Source of the DNA: Streptomyces sp. CB02980
GTDB taxonomy: Bacteria > Actinomycetota > Actinomycetes > Streptomycetales > Streptomycetaceae
DNA length: 64,000 bases
Assembly (NCBI RefSeq): GCF_014451325.2
Contig: NZ_JACSCH020000001.1
Coordinates: forward strand, 598,845 to 662,844
Direction of reading: 5' to 3'
The notes under the pieces: generated by a model
What the model was told of the DNA's origin: nothing
The model's input: the letters and a program-made list of their open reading frames with translations, nothing else
Database searches by the model: none
Part shown: positions 1 to 9,753 of the stretch, one piece after another
Layout of the letters: each line of letters starts with the position of its first letter
How positions within the stretch are numbered: position 1 is the stretch's first letter
Translations under genes and position numbers: made by a program

Positions 1-31
1 ATCCCGCCCGTTCCGACGATCGCCGTTCGTA

Positions 32-1072
32 TCATCCGCCCAGCACCGCCTTGATCGAGTGGTAGGCGGGCTTGGGCAGCAGGTTCTCGTCGTAGGGCAG
101 TGCCGCGCCCTCGCCGGGGAAGACGGAGGGGATCCACGAGTACTTGTCCGTGTAGTCCCAGATGGTGATGCCGACGCACTTCCTGACCGCCAGGCAGGCC
201 TTGACGTAGTCGGCGTACCAGGTGGCCTGGGTGGCGAGCTTCTCCGAGGTCGCGGGGAGGGTCATCCGGATGTCGAGCTCGGTGATCGCGACCTCGACCC
301 CGAGGTCGGCGAAGCGCTGGATGTTCTGCCGGACGTCGGCGGGGAAGCCGTACTGGAGCGCCAGATGGCCCTGGATGCCGAAGCCCTCCACCGGGACGCC
401 GTCGGCCTTCAACTGCTTGATCAGGGTGTAGTAGGCGTCGCTCTTGGGGCCGATCCCGTCGACGTTGTAGTCGTTGAGGTACAGCTTGGCGTGCCGGTCG
501 GCCTCATGGGCCCAGCGCAGGGCATCGGCGATGTAGCCGGGGCCGAGCGTCCTGAGGAAGAGCGTCTCGCGGTAGGTGCCGTCCTCGTTGAAGGCCTCGT
601 TGACGACGTCCCAGTGGATCACCTGGCCCTTGTGGTGCCGGACCACGGTCTGTATGTGGTTCTTGAGGATGGCGCGCAGTTCGTCGGCGGTCCAGGTGCC
701 CTCGGTGAGCCAGTCGGGGAGCTGGTTGTGCCAGACGAGGGTGTGGCCGCGGACCTTCTGGTGGTGGGCCTTGGCGAAGGCCGTCACCTGGTCGGCGGCG
801 GTGAAGTCGAAGACGCCGCGCTCGGGTTCGGTGGCGTACCACTTCATGGCGTTGCCGGGGGTGGTCTGCCCGAATTCGCTGCCGAGGAGCTTCAGATAGG
901 CGGCGTCGGTGAACTCGGGGTTGTCGGTGGCGGAGCCGAAGTACTTGTGGTGCCTCTCGGCCAGTTCGCCGAGCGTCCTGGGGCGGGACTCGGCGGCTGC
1001 GGGGGCGGCGACGAGGCCGGCCGCGAGGCAGATGACGGCGGACAGGGCGGCGAGATTTCGAGACATGAGCAT
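32..1072 (-). CDS. secreted GH10 endo-1,4-beta-xylanase (no lectin module)
   Basis: A 346-residue secreted family 10 xylanase that should cut the beta-1,4-xylan backbone outside the cell. Residues 1-27 form a signal peptide ending AAA-ES. The rest is a single GH10 barrel with substrate-side motifs GHTLVWHNQ (about 109-117), the acid/base Glu159 in WDVVNEAF and the nucleophile Glu265 in AITELDIR. There is no carbohydrate-binding module, unlike the second xylanase at 7451. The ATG at 1072 has AGGAG seven bases upstream; a second in-frame ATG lies two codons later. It is the last gene of a minus-strand operon, 23 bp after the GH30 gene, behind sugar-uptake genes. The family call is firm; exact substrate preference is inferred. 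Confidence 0.95.
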   Translation of the reverse strand: MLMSRNLAALSAVICLAAGLVAAPAAAESRPRTLGELAERHHKYFGSATDNPEFTDAAYLKLLGSEFGQTTPGNAMKWYATEPERGVFDFTAADQVTAFAKAHHQKVRGHTLVWHNQLPDWLTEGTWTADELRAILKNHIQTVVRHHKGQVIHWDVVNEAFNEDGTYRETLFLRTLGPGYIADALRWAHEADRHAKLYLNDYNVDGIGPKSDAYYTLIKQLKADGVPVEGFGIQGHLALQYGFPADVRQNIQRFADLGVEVAITELDIRMTLPATSEKLATQATWYADYVKACLAVRKCVGITIWDYTDKYSWIPSVFPGEGAALPYDENLLPKPAYHSIKAVLGG

Positions 1073-1095
1073 GACAAGCTCCTGTACTGGGCGGA

Positions 1096-2471
1096 TCAGT
1101 CGAGGACGATCGTGGTCAGGGCGCGCGGGGCGAGCGTCGCCGTGAGGGTCGTGCCGTGCGTGGAGACGATGTCGGCCGGGGTGATCGAGCGCGTCTCGTC
1201 GGTGACGTAGCCGTCGGGGTGCCGGTCATGGCCACCGCGAAGAGAGAACTCGGCGGAGCTCTCGGTCGTCGCGGTGTTGAGGATCTCGATCACGCGGCTG
1301 CCGTCGGCGTTGCGGAAGGCCGTGATCTTCAGGGCCGGGTCGGCGTTCGTGACCGGTACGCGGACGGCGCCGGGGCGGATGAACCGGCTGAAGGCGGCCA
1401 GCGCCCAGTACCGCTTGGACACCCGGTAGTCGTCACCGGGGTCGGCGAGCCGGATCAGCCCCCGGGTCGCGCCGAGGGACGCGCCGGTCCAGTAGACGTA
1501 GGCATTGGCGTTGCCGACGGTCAGGGTGTGCTGGATGTCGGCCGCGACGGTGAGACCGTCGTAGCCGCTGCCGTCGTCCCAGTTCTCGTTCCAGGTGGAG
1601 CCGTCCGGCGACCATTCCGACATCCACACGCGCTTGTCGGTCGGCTGCGGGACGTCGGCCGGACCGCCGTAGCGGTGGCCGGTGATGGTCCGTACGGCCC
1701 TGCGGCGGCCGGGTCCGCCTCGATGGCCTCGGTGTAGGCGACCTGCCGGTCCCAGCCCGCGGCGTCGCAGCAGACCACCCCGGTCCTCAGCCCGGACGCG
1801 CGAACGGTCGGTCCGAGCACCTTGAGGAAGTCGACGGCCTGCTGCGGGGTGAACCGCATCGAGGCGTAGGTCGCCGTCCAGTCGGGTTCGTTGGTGAACC
1901 CCAGGTCGGTGATCCTGATGCCTTCCTGCCGGTAGAACTCGGCGTACTGGACGAGGTAGTTCGCGTAGGCCTGACGCCATTCGGGCAGGAGCTCGCCGCC
2001 GTCGTTCTCGCTTCCGTTGGTCTTCATGAAGGCCGGGGCGCTCCATGCGTCGGCGAAGAACCGTGTGACGCCGTAGGCCTTGGCCTCCTTGGCGAGCCAG
2101 ACCTGGCCGCCGTCCCAGCCGTCCCAGACGTACTCCGGCGTGGCGTCCGGCCCGCCGGGATCGGCCGGCAGGATCGTCGGCATGTGGTCGTAGACCCTGT
2201 CGGTGGACGACCCGATGCCCAGCCGCAGGATCGAGAGGCCCGCGCCCTTGTCCTCGCTGAGCAGCAGGTCGAGCACCTCGCGCTGCTTGGCCGGGCTGAG
2301 GCCGCGCGCGCCGTGCAGCAGGTCGGCCCGCTGGAAGGCCATCGAGAAGCCGAATCCGTCGATGGGCTGGAGTTCGGCGCGGAAGTCGATGCCGGATCGC
2401 GCGGGGGCGGCCACGGCCTGCGACGGTAACGCGAACATCAGTGCGGCAGTGAGTGCGGTCAGGCGTTTCAC
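1096..2471 (-). pseudogene. secreted GH30-family glycoside hydrolase, interrupted by an apparent -1 frameshift near 1700
   Basis: The first frame starts at GTG 2471 (GAGGAG upstream) with a signal peptide ending AVAAP. It runs through conserved blocks including GFTNEPDW, whose Glu is the expected acid/base. At about 1695-1712 the homologous reading moves to another frame, which continues with MSEWS (expected nucleophile Glu) and a C-terminal beta domain to a stop at 1096. One added base in the GCCGCCGCAGGG stretch would restore a continuous protein of about 458 residues. The downstream half keeps full coding character, so this is a very recent lesion or a sequencing error. GH30 enzymes act on glucuronoxylan, beta-1,6-galactan or related glycans; the xylanase operon favours xylan, but the subfamily is not settled. 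Confidence 0.8.
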
Positions 2472-2507
2472 AACGTCTCCTCGGGGGTGGAGGTCGCGCG
2501 GACGGGG

Positions 2508-3338
2508 TCAGCCCTTGGTGGCGCCCGCGGTGAGGCCGCCGATCAGCTGCCGTTCGGCGAGGGCGTAGAAGGCGAGGGCGGGGACCATGGCGAGCACGAT
2601 GTAGGCGAGGACGAGCGCGTAGTCGGTCGAGTACTGGCCCTGGAACTGTTGGACGCCGACCGGGATCGTCTGCCATTTCGGGTCGTTGAACACCAGCAGC
2701 GGCAGGAAGAAGTTGTTCCAGCTCGTGACGATCGCCAGCACCGAGACCGTGCCGAGCGCCGGACGCGCCATCGGCAGCAGGATCTTCCAGAAGAAGCGGA
2801 ACTTCCCGCAGCCGTCCACGATGGCCGCCTCCTCGACCTCCGCCGGGACGGTCCGGAAGAAACCGCGCAGAATGATGATCGTCATGGGGAGCCCGAAGGC
2901 CGCCTGCGGGAGGATCACCCCGAGCGGGTTGTCGAGCAGGTCGAAGTTGCGCAGCATGAGGAACAGCGGCAGGACGGCCACCGCGAACGGGAACATCAGC
3001 CCGATCGTGAACAGCGTGTAGAACAGCTCCCTGCCCCGGAACGCGTAGCGGGCCAGCACGAACGCCGCCATCGCGGCGGCCGCCACCGTGCAGCACGTCG
3101 TGCCGATGGCGATACCCGCGCTGTTGGCGATCTGTCGCCAGAACATTCCGTCGCTGAGAATGCCGGTGTAGTTGCCGGTCCTCCAGTGCTCCGGCAGCCC
3201 GAACGGGTTGGTCGTCAGCTCGCCCGTGCTCTTGAACCCGGAGATCACCGCGTAGATCAGCGGCACGACGACGAATGCGCCGATCAGCCAGACCACCGCG
3301 TGCAGCGACAGGCCGCGTGCGGTTCTGCGGGCGTTCAT
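2508..3338 (-). CDS. carbohydrate ABC transporter permease, MalG type (CUT1)
   Basis: A 276-residue inner-membrane permease with six predicted membrane segments. The cytoplasmic loop holds the EAA-type motif (around EVEEAAIVDGCGKFRFFWKI, about residues 168-187) that docks on a shared ATPase. It pairs with the permease at 3335, with which it overlaps by 4 bp (ATGA), so the two are translationally coupled. No ATPase gene is present nearby. In streptomycetes such CUT1 systems commonly use the multitask ATPase MsiK, encoded elsewhere. Context (binding protein upstream, GH30 and GH10 downstream) suggests import of xylo-oligosaccharides such as xylobiose. Confidence 0.93.
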   Translation of the reverse strand: MNARRTARGLSLHAVVWLIGAFVVVPLIYAVISGFKSTGELTTNPFGLPEHWRTGNYTGILSDGMFWRQIANSAGIAIGTTCCTVAAAAMAAFVLARYAFRGRELFYTLFTIGLMFPFAVAVLPLFLMLRNFDLLDNPLGVILPQAAFGLPMTIIILRGFFRTVPAEVEEAAIVDGCGKFRFFWKILLPMARPALGTVSVLAIVTSWNNFFLPLLVFNDPKWQTIPVGVQQFQGQYSTDYALVLAYIVLAMVPALAFYALAERQLIGGLTAGATKG

Positions 3339-4324
3339 CGACCGCCTCCCGTGGTGACGGCCCCGCTCAGGTCACGGCGGAGCACGTAACGCTGGTAGAA
3401 GAGGGAGAAGACCAGGCTGATCATGAACAGCACCACGCTGATCGCACTGGCGTAGCCGACCTGGTACCGCTTGAACCCGAACTGGAACATCGAGATCGCC
3501 ATCGTCTCGGAGGAGTGGTTGGGCCCGCCCGCGGTCATGACCCAGACGAGGTCGAAGAGCTGGATGGACCCGATGATCGAAAGGAAGACGCTGATCCGGA
3601 TCGTCGGGCCGAGCAGCGGCAGCGTCACGTGCCGGAAGCGCTGCCAGGCGCCGGCGCCGTCGATGGAGGCGGCCTCGAGGATCTCGCCCGGGATGCTCTG
3701 CAGCCCGGCGAGGAAGAGCATCATGTGGAAGCCGAAGTACTTCCAGATCATGACCACGAACAGGGTCGGCATGACCGTCGAGGGATCGGCGAGCCACTTG
3801 CCTTCCAGGCCCTCCAGGCCGAGGACGCCGACGAGATGGTCGGCCATGCCGTCGCCCGGAAGGAAGATCATCGTGAAGAGGACCGCCGTGACCACCTCGG
3901 ACAGGATGTACGGCGCGAAGAACAGCATCCGGTAGACGGCCCGGCCGCGCAGCCTCTGGTTGAGCAGGACCGCCGTGAACAGCGCGAACGGCAACTGCAC
4001 CGTGATCGACAGGACGATCAGGTACAGCCCGCGCCCCAGATCGCCGAGGAAGACCTGATCGTCGAACAGCTTGGCGTAGTTCGCCAGGCCGACGAAGTCG
4101 TCCATGGGGCCGACCCCGCCCCACTTGAAGAAGCCGGTGTAGACGGCGACGACGATCGGGGCGAGGACGAAGACGAGGAAGAGGACCAGAGCCGGGACGA
4201 GGAACCAGGCGACCGACGCCCAGCTTCGCCATCCGCGCAGGAGCGACCGGGCCGGGGCGGGCGGGCGCACCGGCACGGCGTCCTCCGTCCGCTCCTCGGT
4301 CAGGGTGGACACGGCGTCAGGCAC
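3335..4324 (-). CDS. carbohydrate ABC transporter permease, MalF type (CUT1)
   Basis: A 329-residue permease with a cytoplasmic, Arg/Pro-rich N-terminus (about 35 residues) and then six membrane segments. The ATPase-docking loop reads EILEAASIDGAGAWQRFRHV in the second half. The GTG start at 4324 lies inside the end of the binding-protein gene (8-bp overlap), and the gene ends in an ATGA overlap with the MalG-type gene. The binding protein, MalF and MalG genes therefore form one tightly coupled cassette. Substrate is inferred from the xylanase genes in the same operon. Confidence 0.93.
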   Translation of the reverse strand: MPDAVSTLTEERTEDAVPVRPPAPARSLLRGWRSWASVAWFLVPALVLFLVFVLAPIVVAVYTGFFKWGGVGPMDDFVGLANYAKLFDDQVFLGDLGRGLYLIVLSITVQLPFALFTAVLLNQRLRGRAVYRMLFFAPYILSEVVTAVLFTMIFLPGDGMADHLVGVLGLEGLEGKWLADPSTVMPTLFVVMIWKYFGFHMMLFLAGLQSIPGEILEAASIDGAGAWQRFRHVTLPLLGPTIRISVFLSIIGSIQLFDLVWVMTAGGPNHSSETMAISMFQFGFKRYQVGYASAISVVLFMISLVFSLFYQRYVLRRDLSGAVTTGGGR

Positions 4325-5609
4325 CCTTCGCAGCCTCGGTGATCGACCTGGTGACCTGCTCGGGCGTCTTCTTGCCCGCGATGAGGTCGGCGACGCTGTC
4401 GTTGACCTCCTGGCCGACCGCCGGCGGGTAGGCCTGGTCGAGGAAGAGCTGGAAGCCCGTCGCCCTGACCAGGCTGTCGGCCACCACCTTCCTGTTGGCG
4501 TCGGTGAGCTGGCTCTCCGCGCCCTTGACCACCGGCAGGTAGCCGTTGGAGGCCAGCAGCTTGGACTCGTTCTCCAGCACGAGGAACTTCAGGAAGTCCA
4601 GTGCCTCCTTCGGGGCGCCCTTGCGCAGCGCGAAGCCGCCGCCACCGCCGAACACCTCGGTGACCTGGCCGACACCGCCGTCGACCGCCGGGAAGGGGAA
4701 GAAGCCCAGGTCCGCTCCGAGGTCGGCGCCCGCGTCCTTCTGTACCGACGGTCCCCACTGCCCCATCAGCTCCATGGCGGCCTTGCCGTTGCCCATGGTC
4801 GCGGCCTGGCCGCCGGGAGTGGCGTAGCCGGCGCCGAGGAAGGCCGTCTGGAACGGCTGGAGGTCGACCAGCTCCTTGAGGTGGGTGCCCGCCTGGACGA
4901 AGCCAGCGCCGGTGAAGTCCTTGGTGGTCGCGGCCCGCTGCAGCGCGGGGAGGCCCGCGACGCGCATCGCGAGGTAGGCCCAGTAGTAGTGGCCCGGCCA
5001 CTTCTCCTTGCCCGCGAGGGCGATCGGAGTGATGCCCGCCGCCTTGAGCTTCCTGACGTCTTCGAGGAGCTCGGCCCAGGTGGCCGGCGGAGCGGTGATC
5101 CCGGCCTCGGCGAAGAGCTTCTTGTTGTACCAGAAGCCGACCATGCCGACGTCGTAGGGCACCCCGTAGGTCCGGCCCCCGAACTGATAGGCCTGCAGCG
5201 AGACCGGGATGAGGTCGGACGACCAGCCGAACGCGTCGGTGAGGTCCTCGACGAGACCCGCGTCGACCTGCTGCTGCAGCACGCCGCCGCCCCAGGTCTG
5301 GAAGACATCAGGGAGCTTTCCCGAAGAAGTGGTGGCGGTCAGCTTGGACTTGAACGCCTCGTTCTCCAACGAGGTCGTCCTGATCGTGATGTTCGGGTGA
5401 GCGGACGTGAACGCCGAGGAGATCTGCGGGAAGAGGGACTTGCCCGGTTCTGTCGTGGCGATGTTCCACCACGCGAACGTCACCTTGCCGTCGGCCGCCG
5501 GCTCGCCGCCGGAGTCGTCGACGCCGCAGGCCGCGGCCAGGGAGGCGGACAGTACGGTCAAGCCCGAGAGCGCCAGGAAGCTTCGTCGGCTCGGGGGGGT
5601 GCTGGCCAT
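4317..5609 (-). CDS. extracellular sugar-binding lipoprotein of the xylan-oligosaccharide ABC system
   Basis: A 430-residue solute-binding protein. It begins with a twin-arginine-like stretch (SRRSFLAL, residues 7-14) and a hydrophobic segment ending in a lipobox around LAAACG, so it is probably a Tat-exported lipoprotein tethered to the outer membrane face. The rest has the SBP_bac_1 (family 1) pattern, including TFAWWNIATTE near the mature N-terminus. The ATG at 5609 was preferred to the upstream ATG at 5696 because GGAGG sits five bases ahead of it and the lipoprotein signal follows at once. It is the first gene of the five-gene operon and delivers sugar to the permeases behind it. Confidence 0.93.
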   Translation of the reverse strand: MASTPPSRRSFLALSGLTVLSASLAAACGVDDSGGEPAADGKVTFAWWNIATTEPGKSLFPQISSAFTSAHPNITIRTTSLENEAFKSKLTATTSSGKLPDVFQTWGGGVLQQQVDAGLVEDLTDAFGWSSDLIPVSLQAYQFGGRTYGVPYDVGMVGFWYNKKLFAEAGITAPPATWAELLEDVRKLKAAGITPIALAGKEKWPGHYYWAYLAMRVAGLPALQRAATTKDFTGAGFVQAGTHLKELVDLQPFQTAFLGAGYATPGGQAATMGNGKAAMELMGQWGPSVQKDAGADLGADLGFFPFPAVDGGVGQVTEVFGGGGGFALRKGAPKEALDFLKFLVLENESKLLASNGYLPVVKGAESQLTDANRKVVADSLVRATGFQLFLDQAYPPAVGQEVNDSVADLIAGKKTPEQVTRSITEAAKGA

Positions 5610-5643
5610 GGGACCTCCGGGGTGGGGAACGCCGGTTCGCGCC

Positions 5644-5673
5644 CGAAAACTTTTCGAAATACTCTCGAATTCG
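5644..5673. promoter_or_regulatory. tandem operator-like palindromes in the leader of the ABC/xylanase operon
   Basis: Three overlapping elements: CGAAAACTTTTCG (5644-5656), CGAAATACTCTCG (5655-5667) and CGAATTCG (5666-5673). They lie just downstream of the minus-strand -10 box. The first two match the pattern CGAAA-N3-TTTCG, which resembles the palindromes described upstream of Streptomyces xylanase genes and bound by BxlR/XlnR-type LacI repressors. The likely binder is the LacI protein encoded at 5844. Confidence 0.7.
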
Positions 5674-5683
5674 GTGCTGCCAT

Positions 5684-5712
5684 AAACTAGGAACACAGGG
5701 CTTCTCGGTCAA
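5684..5712 (-). promoter_or_regulatory. sigma70-type promoter of the minus-strand xylan operon
   Basis: On the minus strand a -35 box TTGACC (5712-5707) and a -10 box TAGTTT (5689-5684) are separated by exactly 17 bp. Transcription would start near 5677 and run through the operator cluster at 5644-5673 to the binding-protein gene, a layout suited to repression by roadblock. Confidence 0.65.
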
Positions 5713-5757
5713 GACCCCCGTCGTCAATTGCTCTGGAAACAGCGGCTGTTCATAGGC

Positions 5758-5801
5758 TTGACAAGCCGTCGCGCCGACCAGAAACTCTTCGAAAGTTTGC
5801 G
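5758..5801 (+). promoter_or_regulatory. promoter and operator of the LacI regulator gene
   Basis: A consensus -35 box TTGACA (5758-5763) is followed 17 bp later by GAAACT (5781-5786) as a possible -10. An operator-like stretch, AGAAACTCTTCG then CGAAAGTTTG (5780-5799), covers the -10 region and resembles the site at 7236-7248. This suggests that the regulator represses its own gene. Confidence 0.55.
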
Positions 5802-5843
5802 ATACCTGTCGCCAGCCGAAGGCGTCCGCGCAGAGGAGAGAAG

Positions 5844-6857
5844 TTGAGCGAGCAGCGTCCGACCCTGGCCTTCATCGCCGCGGAGGCAGGGGTCTCCCAG
5901 GCCACCGTGTCCAAGGTGATCAACGGCCGCTCCGATGTCGCACCCTCGACACGCGAACGGATCGAGGGCCTGCTGCGATCTCACAACTACCTCTCCCCCG
6001 GCCGACAGGGCAGGGCCCGCAGGTCGGGCCTCGTCGACCTGATCATCGGCGGCCTGGACAGCGCGTGGGCGGTGGAGATCCTGCGCGGCGTCGAGGCCGA
6101 GTGCGCCCAGCGGAGCGTCGGCACCGTCGTGTCGCTCGTCCCGCCGGGCGAGGCCACGCCGTCGAGCTGGGCCGCACTGCCGGTCCTGCACCACAGCGAC
6201 GGCGTCATCCTCGTCACCACCTCGGTCACCCAAGCCCAGCGCGCCCAGGTCGAACGCGCCGGGGTGGCGCTGGTCGTCATCGACCCGATCGACCTGCCGG
6301 GCAACGGTGTGCCGAGCATCGGCGCGACCAACTGGGCGGGCGGCCTCGCCGCCACCGAGCACCTCCTGGAGCTGGGGCACCGCCGGATCGCCGCGATCGG
6401 CGGGCGCAAGGAGATGCTCTGCAGCCAGGCCCGCATCGACGGGTACCGGGCCGCGCTGGAGCGGGCCGGGATCGAGATCGACCGCGACCTGATCCGGTTC
6501 GGCGACTTCCAGCACGAGGGCGGGTTCCAGGGCGCCCGGGAGCTGCTCGCCCTCCCCGAGCCGCCGACCGCGATCTTCGCCGGTAGCGACCAGCAGGCGA
6601 TGGGCGTCTACGAGGCCGCCCGGCAGGGCGGCCTGAGGATCCCGCAGGACCTCAGCGTGGTCGGCTTCGACGACCTGCCGATGTGCGAATGGCTGTCACC
6701 GCCGCTGACGACCGTGCGCCAGCCGCTGGAGGAGATGGGCCGGCTCGCCGCCCGCACGCTGTTCCAGCTGCTGGAGGACCAGCCCCTGGTCAGCCCTCGG
6801 ATGGAGCTCTCGACCGAACTCAAGGTCCGGCTCTCCACGGCCCCGCCCCGGCCCTAG
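5844..6857 (+). CDS. LacI-family repressor, probable xylan/xylobiose regulator (BxlR-like)
   Basis: A 337-residue LacI/GalR regulator. The N-terminal helix-turn-helix (residues about 8-30, LAFIAAEAGVSQATVSKVIN) is followed by a hinge and a periplasmic-binding-protein-like sensor domain, with late motifs FAGSDQQAMGVYEA and LSVVGFDDLP. It should bind palindromic operators as a dimer and be released by a sugar inducer. The start is TTG at 5844, with GAGGAGAG about six bases upstream. It is transcribed away from the ABC operon and towards xlnA, and CGAAA/TTTCG sites stand at all three promoters. The role as xylan repressor is inferred from context and operator similarity; the family assignment is certain. 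Confidence 0.92.
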   Translation: MSEQRPTLAFIAAEAGVSQATVSKVINGRSDVAPSTRERIEGLLRSHNYLSPGRQGRARRSGLVDLIIGGLDSAWAVEILRGVEAECAQRSVGTVVSLVPPGEATPSSWAALPVLHHSDGVILVTTSVTQAQRAQVERAGVALVVIDPIDLPGNGVPSIGATNWAGGLAATEHLLELGHRRIAAIGGRKEMLCSQARIDGYRAALERAGIEIDRDLIRFGDFQHEGGFQGARELLALPEPPTAIFAGSDQQAMGVYEAARQGGLRIPQDLSVVGFDDLPMCEWLSPPLTTVRQPLEEMGRLAARTLFQLLEDQPLVSPRMELSTELKVRLSTAPPRP

Positions 6858-6927
6858 GAAAGACCTTGACGGGTCCCCGGCGTGACCCGGTCCCGCACTC
6901 CTGCCCGCGTCCGTACGCGTCGCCGAT

Positions 6928-7167
6928 CTACTGAGGCCGGAGGAAGCAGTCGTTTATGGAGGCATCTCTCCTCAGGATCCACAGTTCGGAATCCAGCACC
7001 CATTTGTCGGCTCTGACATCCGCACCGGACACGGATTTCTCTCCATTCGTCCGAATGTGAATGTGGACGCGTCCGGGACGTCCACCGGAGACGACGAGGG
7101 ACGTCAAGCGACCACCGTATTCCGTCTCAGTTTTCAACTGATAACGCCAGATCAGAGCGCCCTCCAT
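6928..7167 (-). CDS. possible small unknown protein (79 residues)
   Basis: An open frame with a beta-rich, non-repetitive composition (for example RVHIHIRTNGEKSVSG and DSELWILRRD) that does not look like a typical GC-rich shadow frame. I do not recognise it. Its ATG directly abuts the operator-like palindrome at 7168-7180, and no convincing ribosome binding site is visible, so it may be leaderless, a remnant, or not expressed. GC content here is lower than in neighbouring genes. It is the only candidate gene in the 593-bp gap between the regulator and xlnA. Confidence 0.3.
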   Translation of the reverse strand: MEGALIWRYQLKTETEYGGRLTSLVVSGGRPGRVHIHIRTNGEKSVSGADVRADKWVLDSELWILRRDASINDCFLRPQ

Positions 7168-7180
7168 CGAAATACTTTCG
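7168..7180. promoter_or_regulatory. operator-like palindrome CGAAATACTTTCG
   Basis: A CGAAA-N3-TTTCG element with perfect 5-bp arms, 56 bp upstream of the next copy and 271 bp upstream of xlnA. It shares the TAC centre with the copy at 5655-5667. It is a likely distal site for the LacI regulator. Confidence 0.6.
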
Positions 7181-7235
7181 ACAGGGAGCGTGCTACCGAA
7201 AGCCGCTACGGGGCCACTTCGAGGGCCAGGATCAC

Positions 7236-7283
7236 CGAAACTCTTTCGAAACTCTTGACATGTTTCTGCGGGGTTTCCACACT
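7236..7283 (+). promoter_or_regulatory. xlnA promoter with overlapping operator
   Basis: The palindrome CGAAACTCTTTCG (7236-7248) is followed by a further half-site (CGAAACTC, 7247-7254). A perfect -35 box TTGACA comes next (7255-7260), then a 17-bp spacer and CACACT (7278-7283) as a possible -10. The leader to the xlnA start is about 160 nt. A repressor bound here would block polymerase access to the -35 box. Confidence 0.65.
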
Positions 7284-7315
7284 GAGTTCCAAGGCGGTGA
7301 CACCCCTCTGCCTGA

Positions 7316-8893
<1,578 letters not shown>

Positions 8894-8919
8894 TCCGGCG
8901 CATCGAGGGCGGCCTCTGC

Positions 8920-9222
8920 GTCAACCCGGCACAGCGTTTCGCCACCGGTTTCAGCTCGGACGGCGGGTTGAGCTACACCCTCGCAGGCACCCGGGCGAAC
9001 CTGTTCAGGGCAGTCGCGGTCGTCTCCGGCGGCGAGAACAGCGGGTGCAGCGGCGGCACCCGGCCCATCGCCTACTCCGGCTGCCGTGCCGGGTACCCGG
9101 CCCAGTGGGCCGCGTTCGACGGAGGCCACCTGCCCGGCCCGGTCGACGGCTCCCCCGACGAGAGCGGCGTCACCACCTGGACCAAGGGAGGGATCTGGAG
9201 GTTCTTCGCACAGTTCCAGTGA
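8920..9222 (+). pseudogene. remnant of a CE1-type (feruloyl/acetylxylan esterase, PHB depolymerase-like) gene
   Basis: Beginning 27 bp after the xlnA stop, an open stretch of 101 codons matches, by recall of the family, two separated parts of secreted CE1 esterases. The first is the nucleophile region (VNPAQRFATGFSSDGGLSYT and an AVVSGG strand). The second is the catalytic-histidine end (WAAFDGGHLPGPVDG, then WRFFAQF). The middle of the enzyme is missing after PIAYSG, the N-terminal part is absent, and the expected G-x-S-x-G has become GFSSD. No start codon or ribosome site is evident. An intact ancestor would have removed ferulate or acetyl side groups from xylan, fitting the locus. Confidence 0.6.
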
Positions 9223-9236
9223 CAAGTCGCACCAGG

Positions 9237-9267
9237 AAGTGGAGCCGGGATGATCCTGGCTCCACTT
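9237..9267 (+). terminator. hairpin terminator after xlnA and the esterase remnant
   Basis: A perfect 10-bp inverted repeat, AAGTGGAGCC and GGCTCCACTT, with an 11-nt loop. It lies 14 bp after the last open frame of the xylan locus. Confidence 0.7.
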
Positions 9268-9753
9268 CGTCGTCACCCTTCATGGTCCGGCGAGCGCGGC
9301 GCGCCGCGACGACGTCCTCGCGCTGAAGTGAAGCCCCTCCTCGCATCGCGCGGCGGCGTCGGCGATCACGAACGCGGCGCCGGCGTCGGCGTCCGGCCCA
9401 CGCCGGCTGTGCCACCCTCGCTACCGGAGCACGGGGACGGGCCCTGGCCGGCAGTTCGCGGTTCTTCGCGGTCTGGCCCGGTGAGTGGTCCAGCCACACC
9501 TGCTCGTGATCGACGACCTGGACCAGTACGCCAAGGCCCAGTCCCCGTCCCCGTCCCCGTCCCCGTCCACAGCCGGCCGGCCGGCCGGCCGTAGGAATCA
9601 CCAGGTCACACCTGCGGTGCGGCCCCCGGAACTGGTGGGACATCCACTGATCTTTCCCGGCGCTGCGGTGTTGACTGCAACCAACCCTCCCAACACCACC
9701 GCAGGTCGACTCCTCCCGTCGGCGTGCCTCGACATCGTCAAGGGGCAGGTACG
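9268..9753. other. 486-bp non-coding gap with simple repeats
   Basis: No convincing gene. It contains four GTCCCC units (9541-9564) and a CCGG run (9573-9590). A 10-bp inverted pair, ACCTGCGGTG (9610-9619) and CACCGCAGGT (9697-9706), could form a large stem-loop ahead of the next gene. No clear promoter was seen. Confidence 0.5.
9541..9590. repeat. GTCCCC and CCGG microsatellites
   Basis: Four direct hexanucleotide GTCCCC units followed within 8 bp by tandem CCGG units. Both are non-coding. Confidence 0.8.

Noticed and set aside
1096..3096. 666-residue minus-strand frame spanning the GH30 end and the permease gene
   Set aside because: Only its first-strand end (1096 to about 1700) is real GH30 sequence; the rest is an antisense-free frame of the permease gene with Arg/Pro-rich shadow composition.
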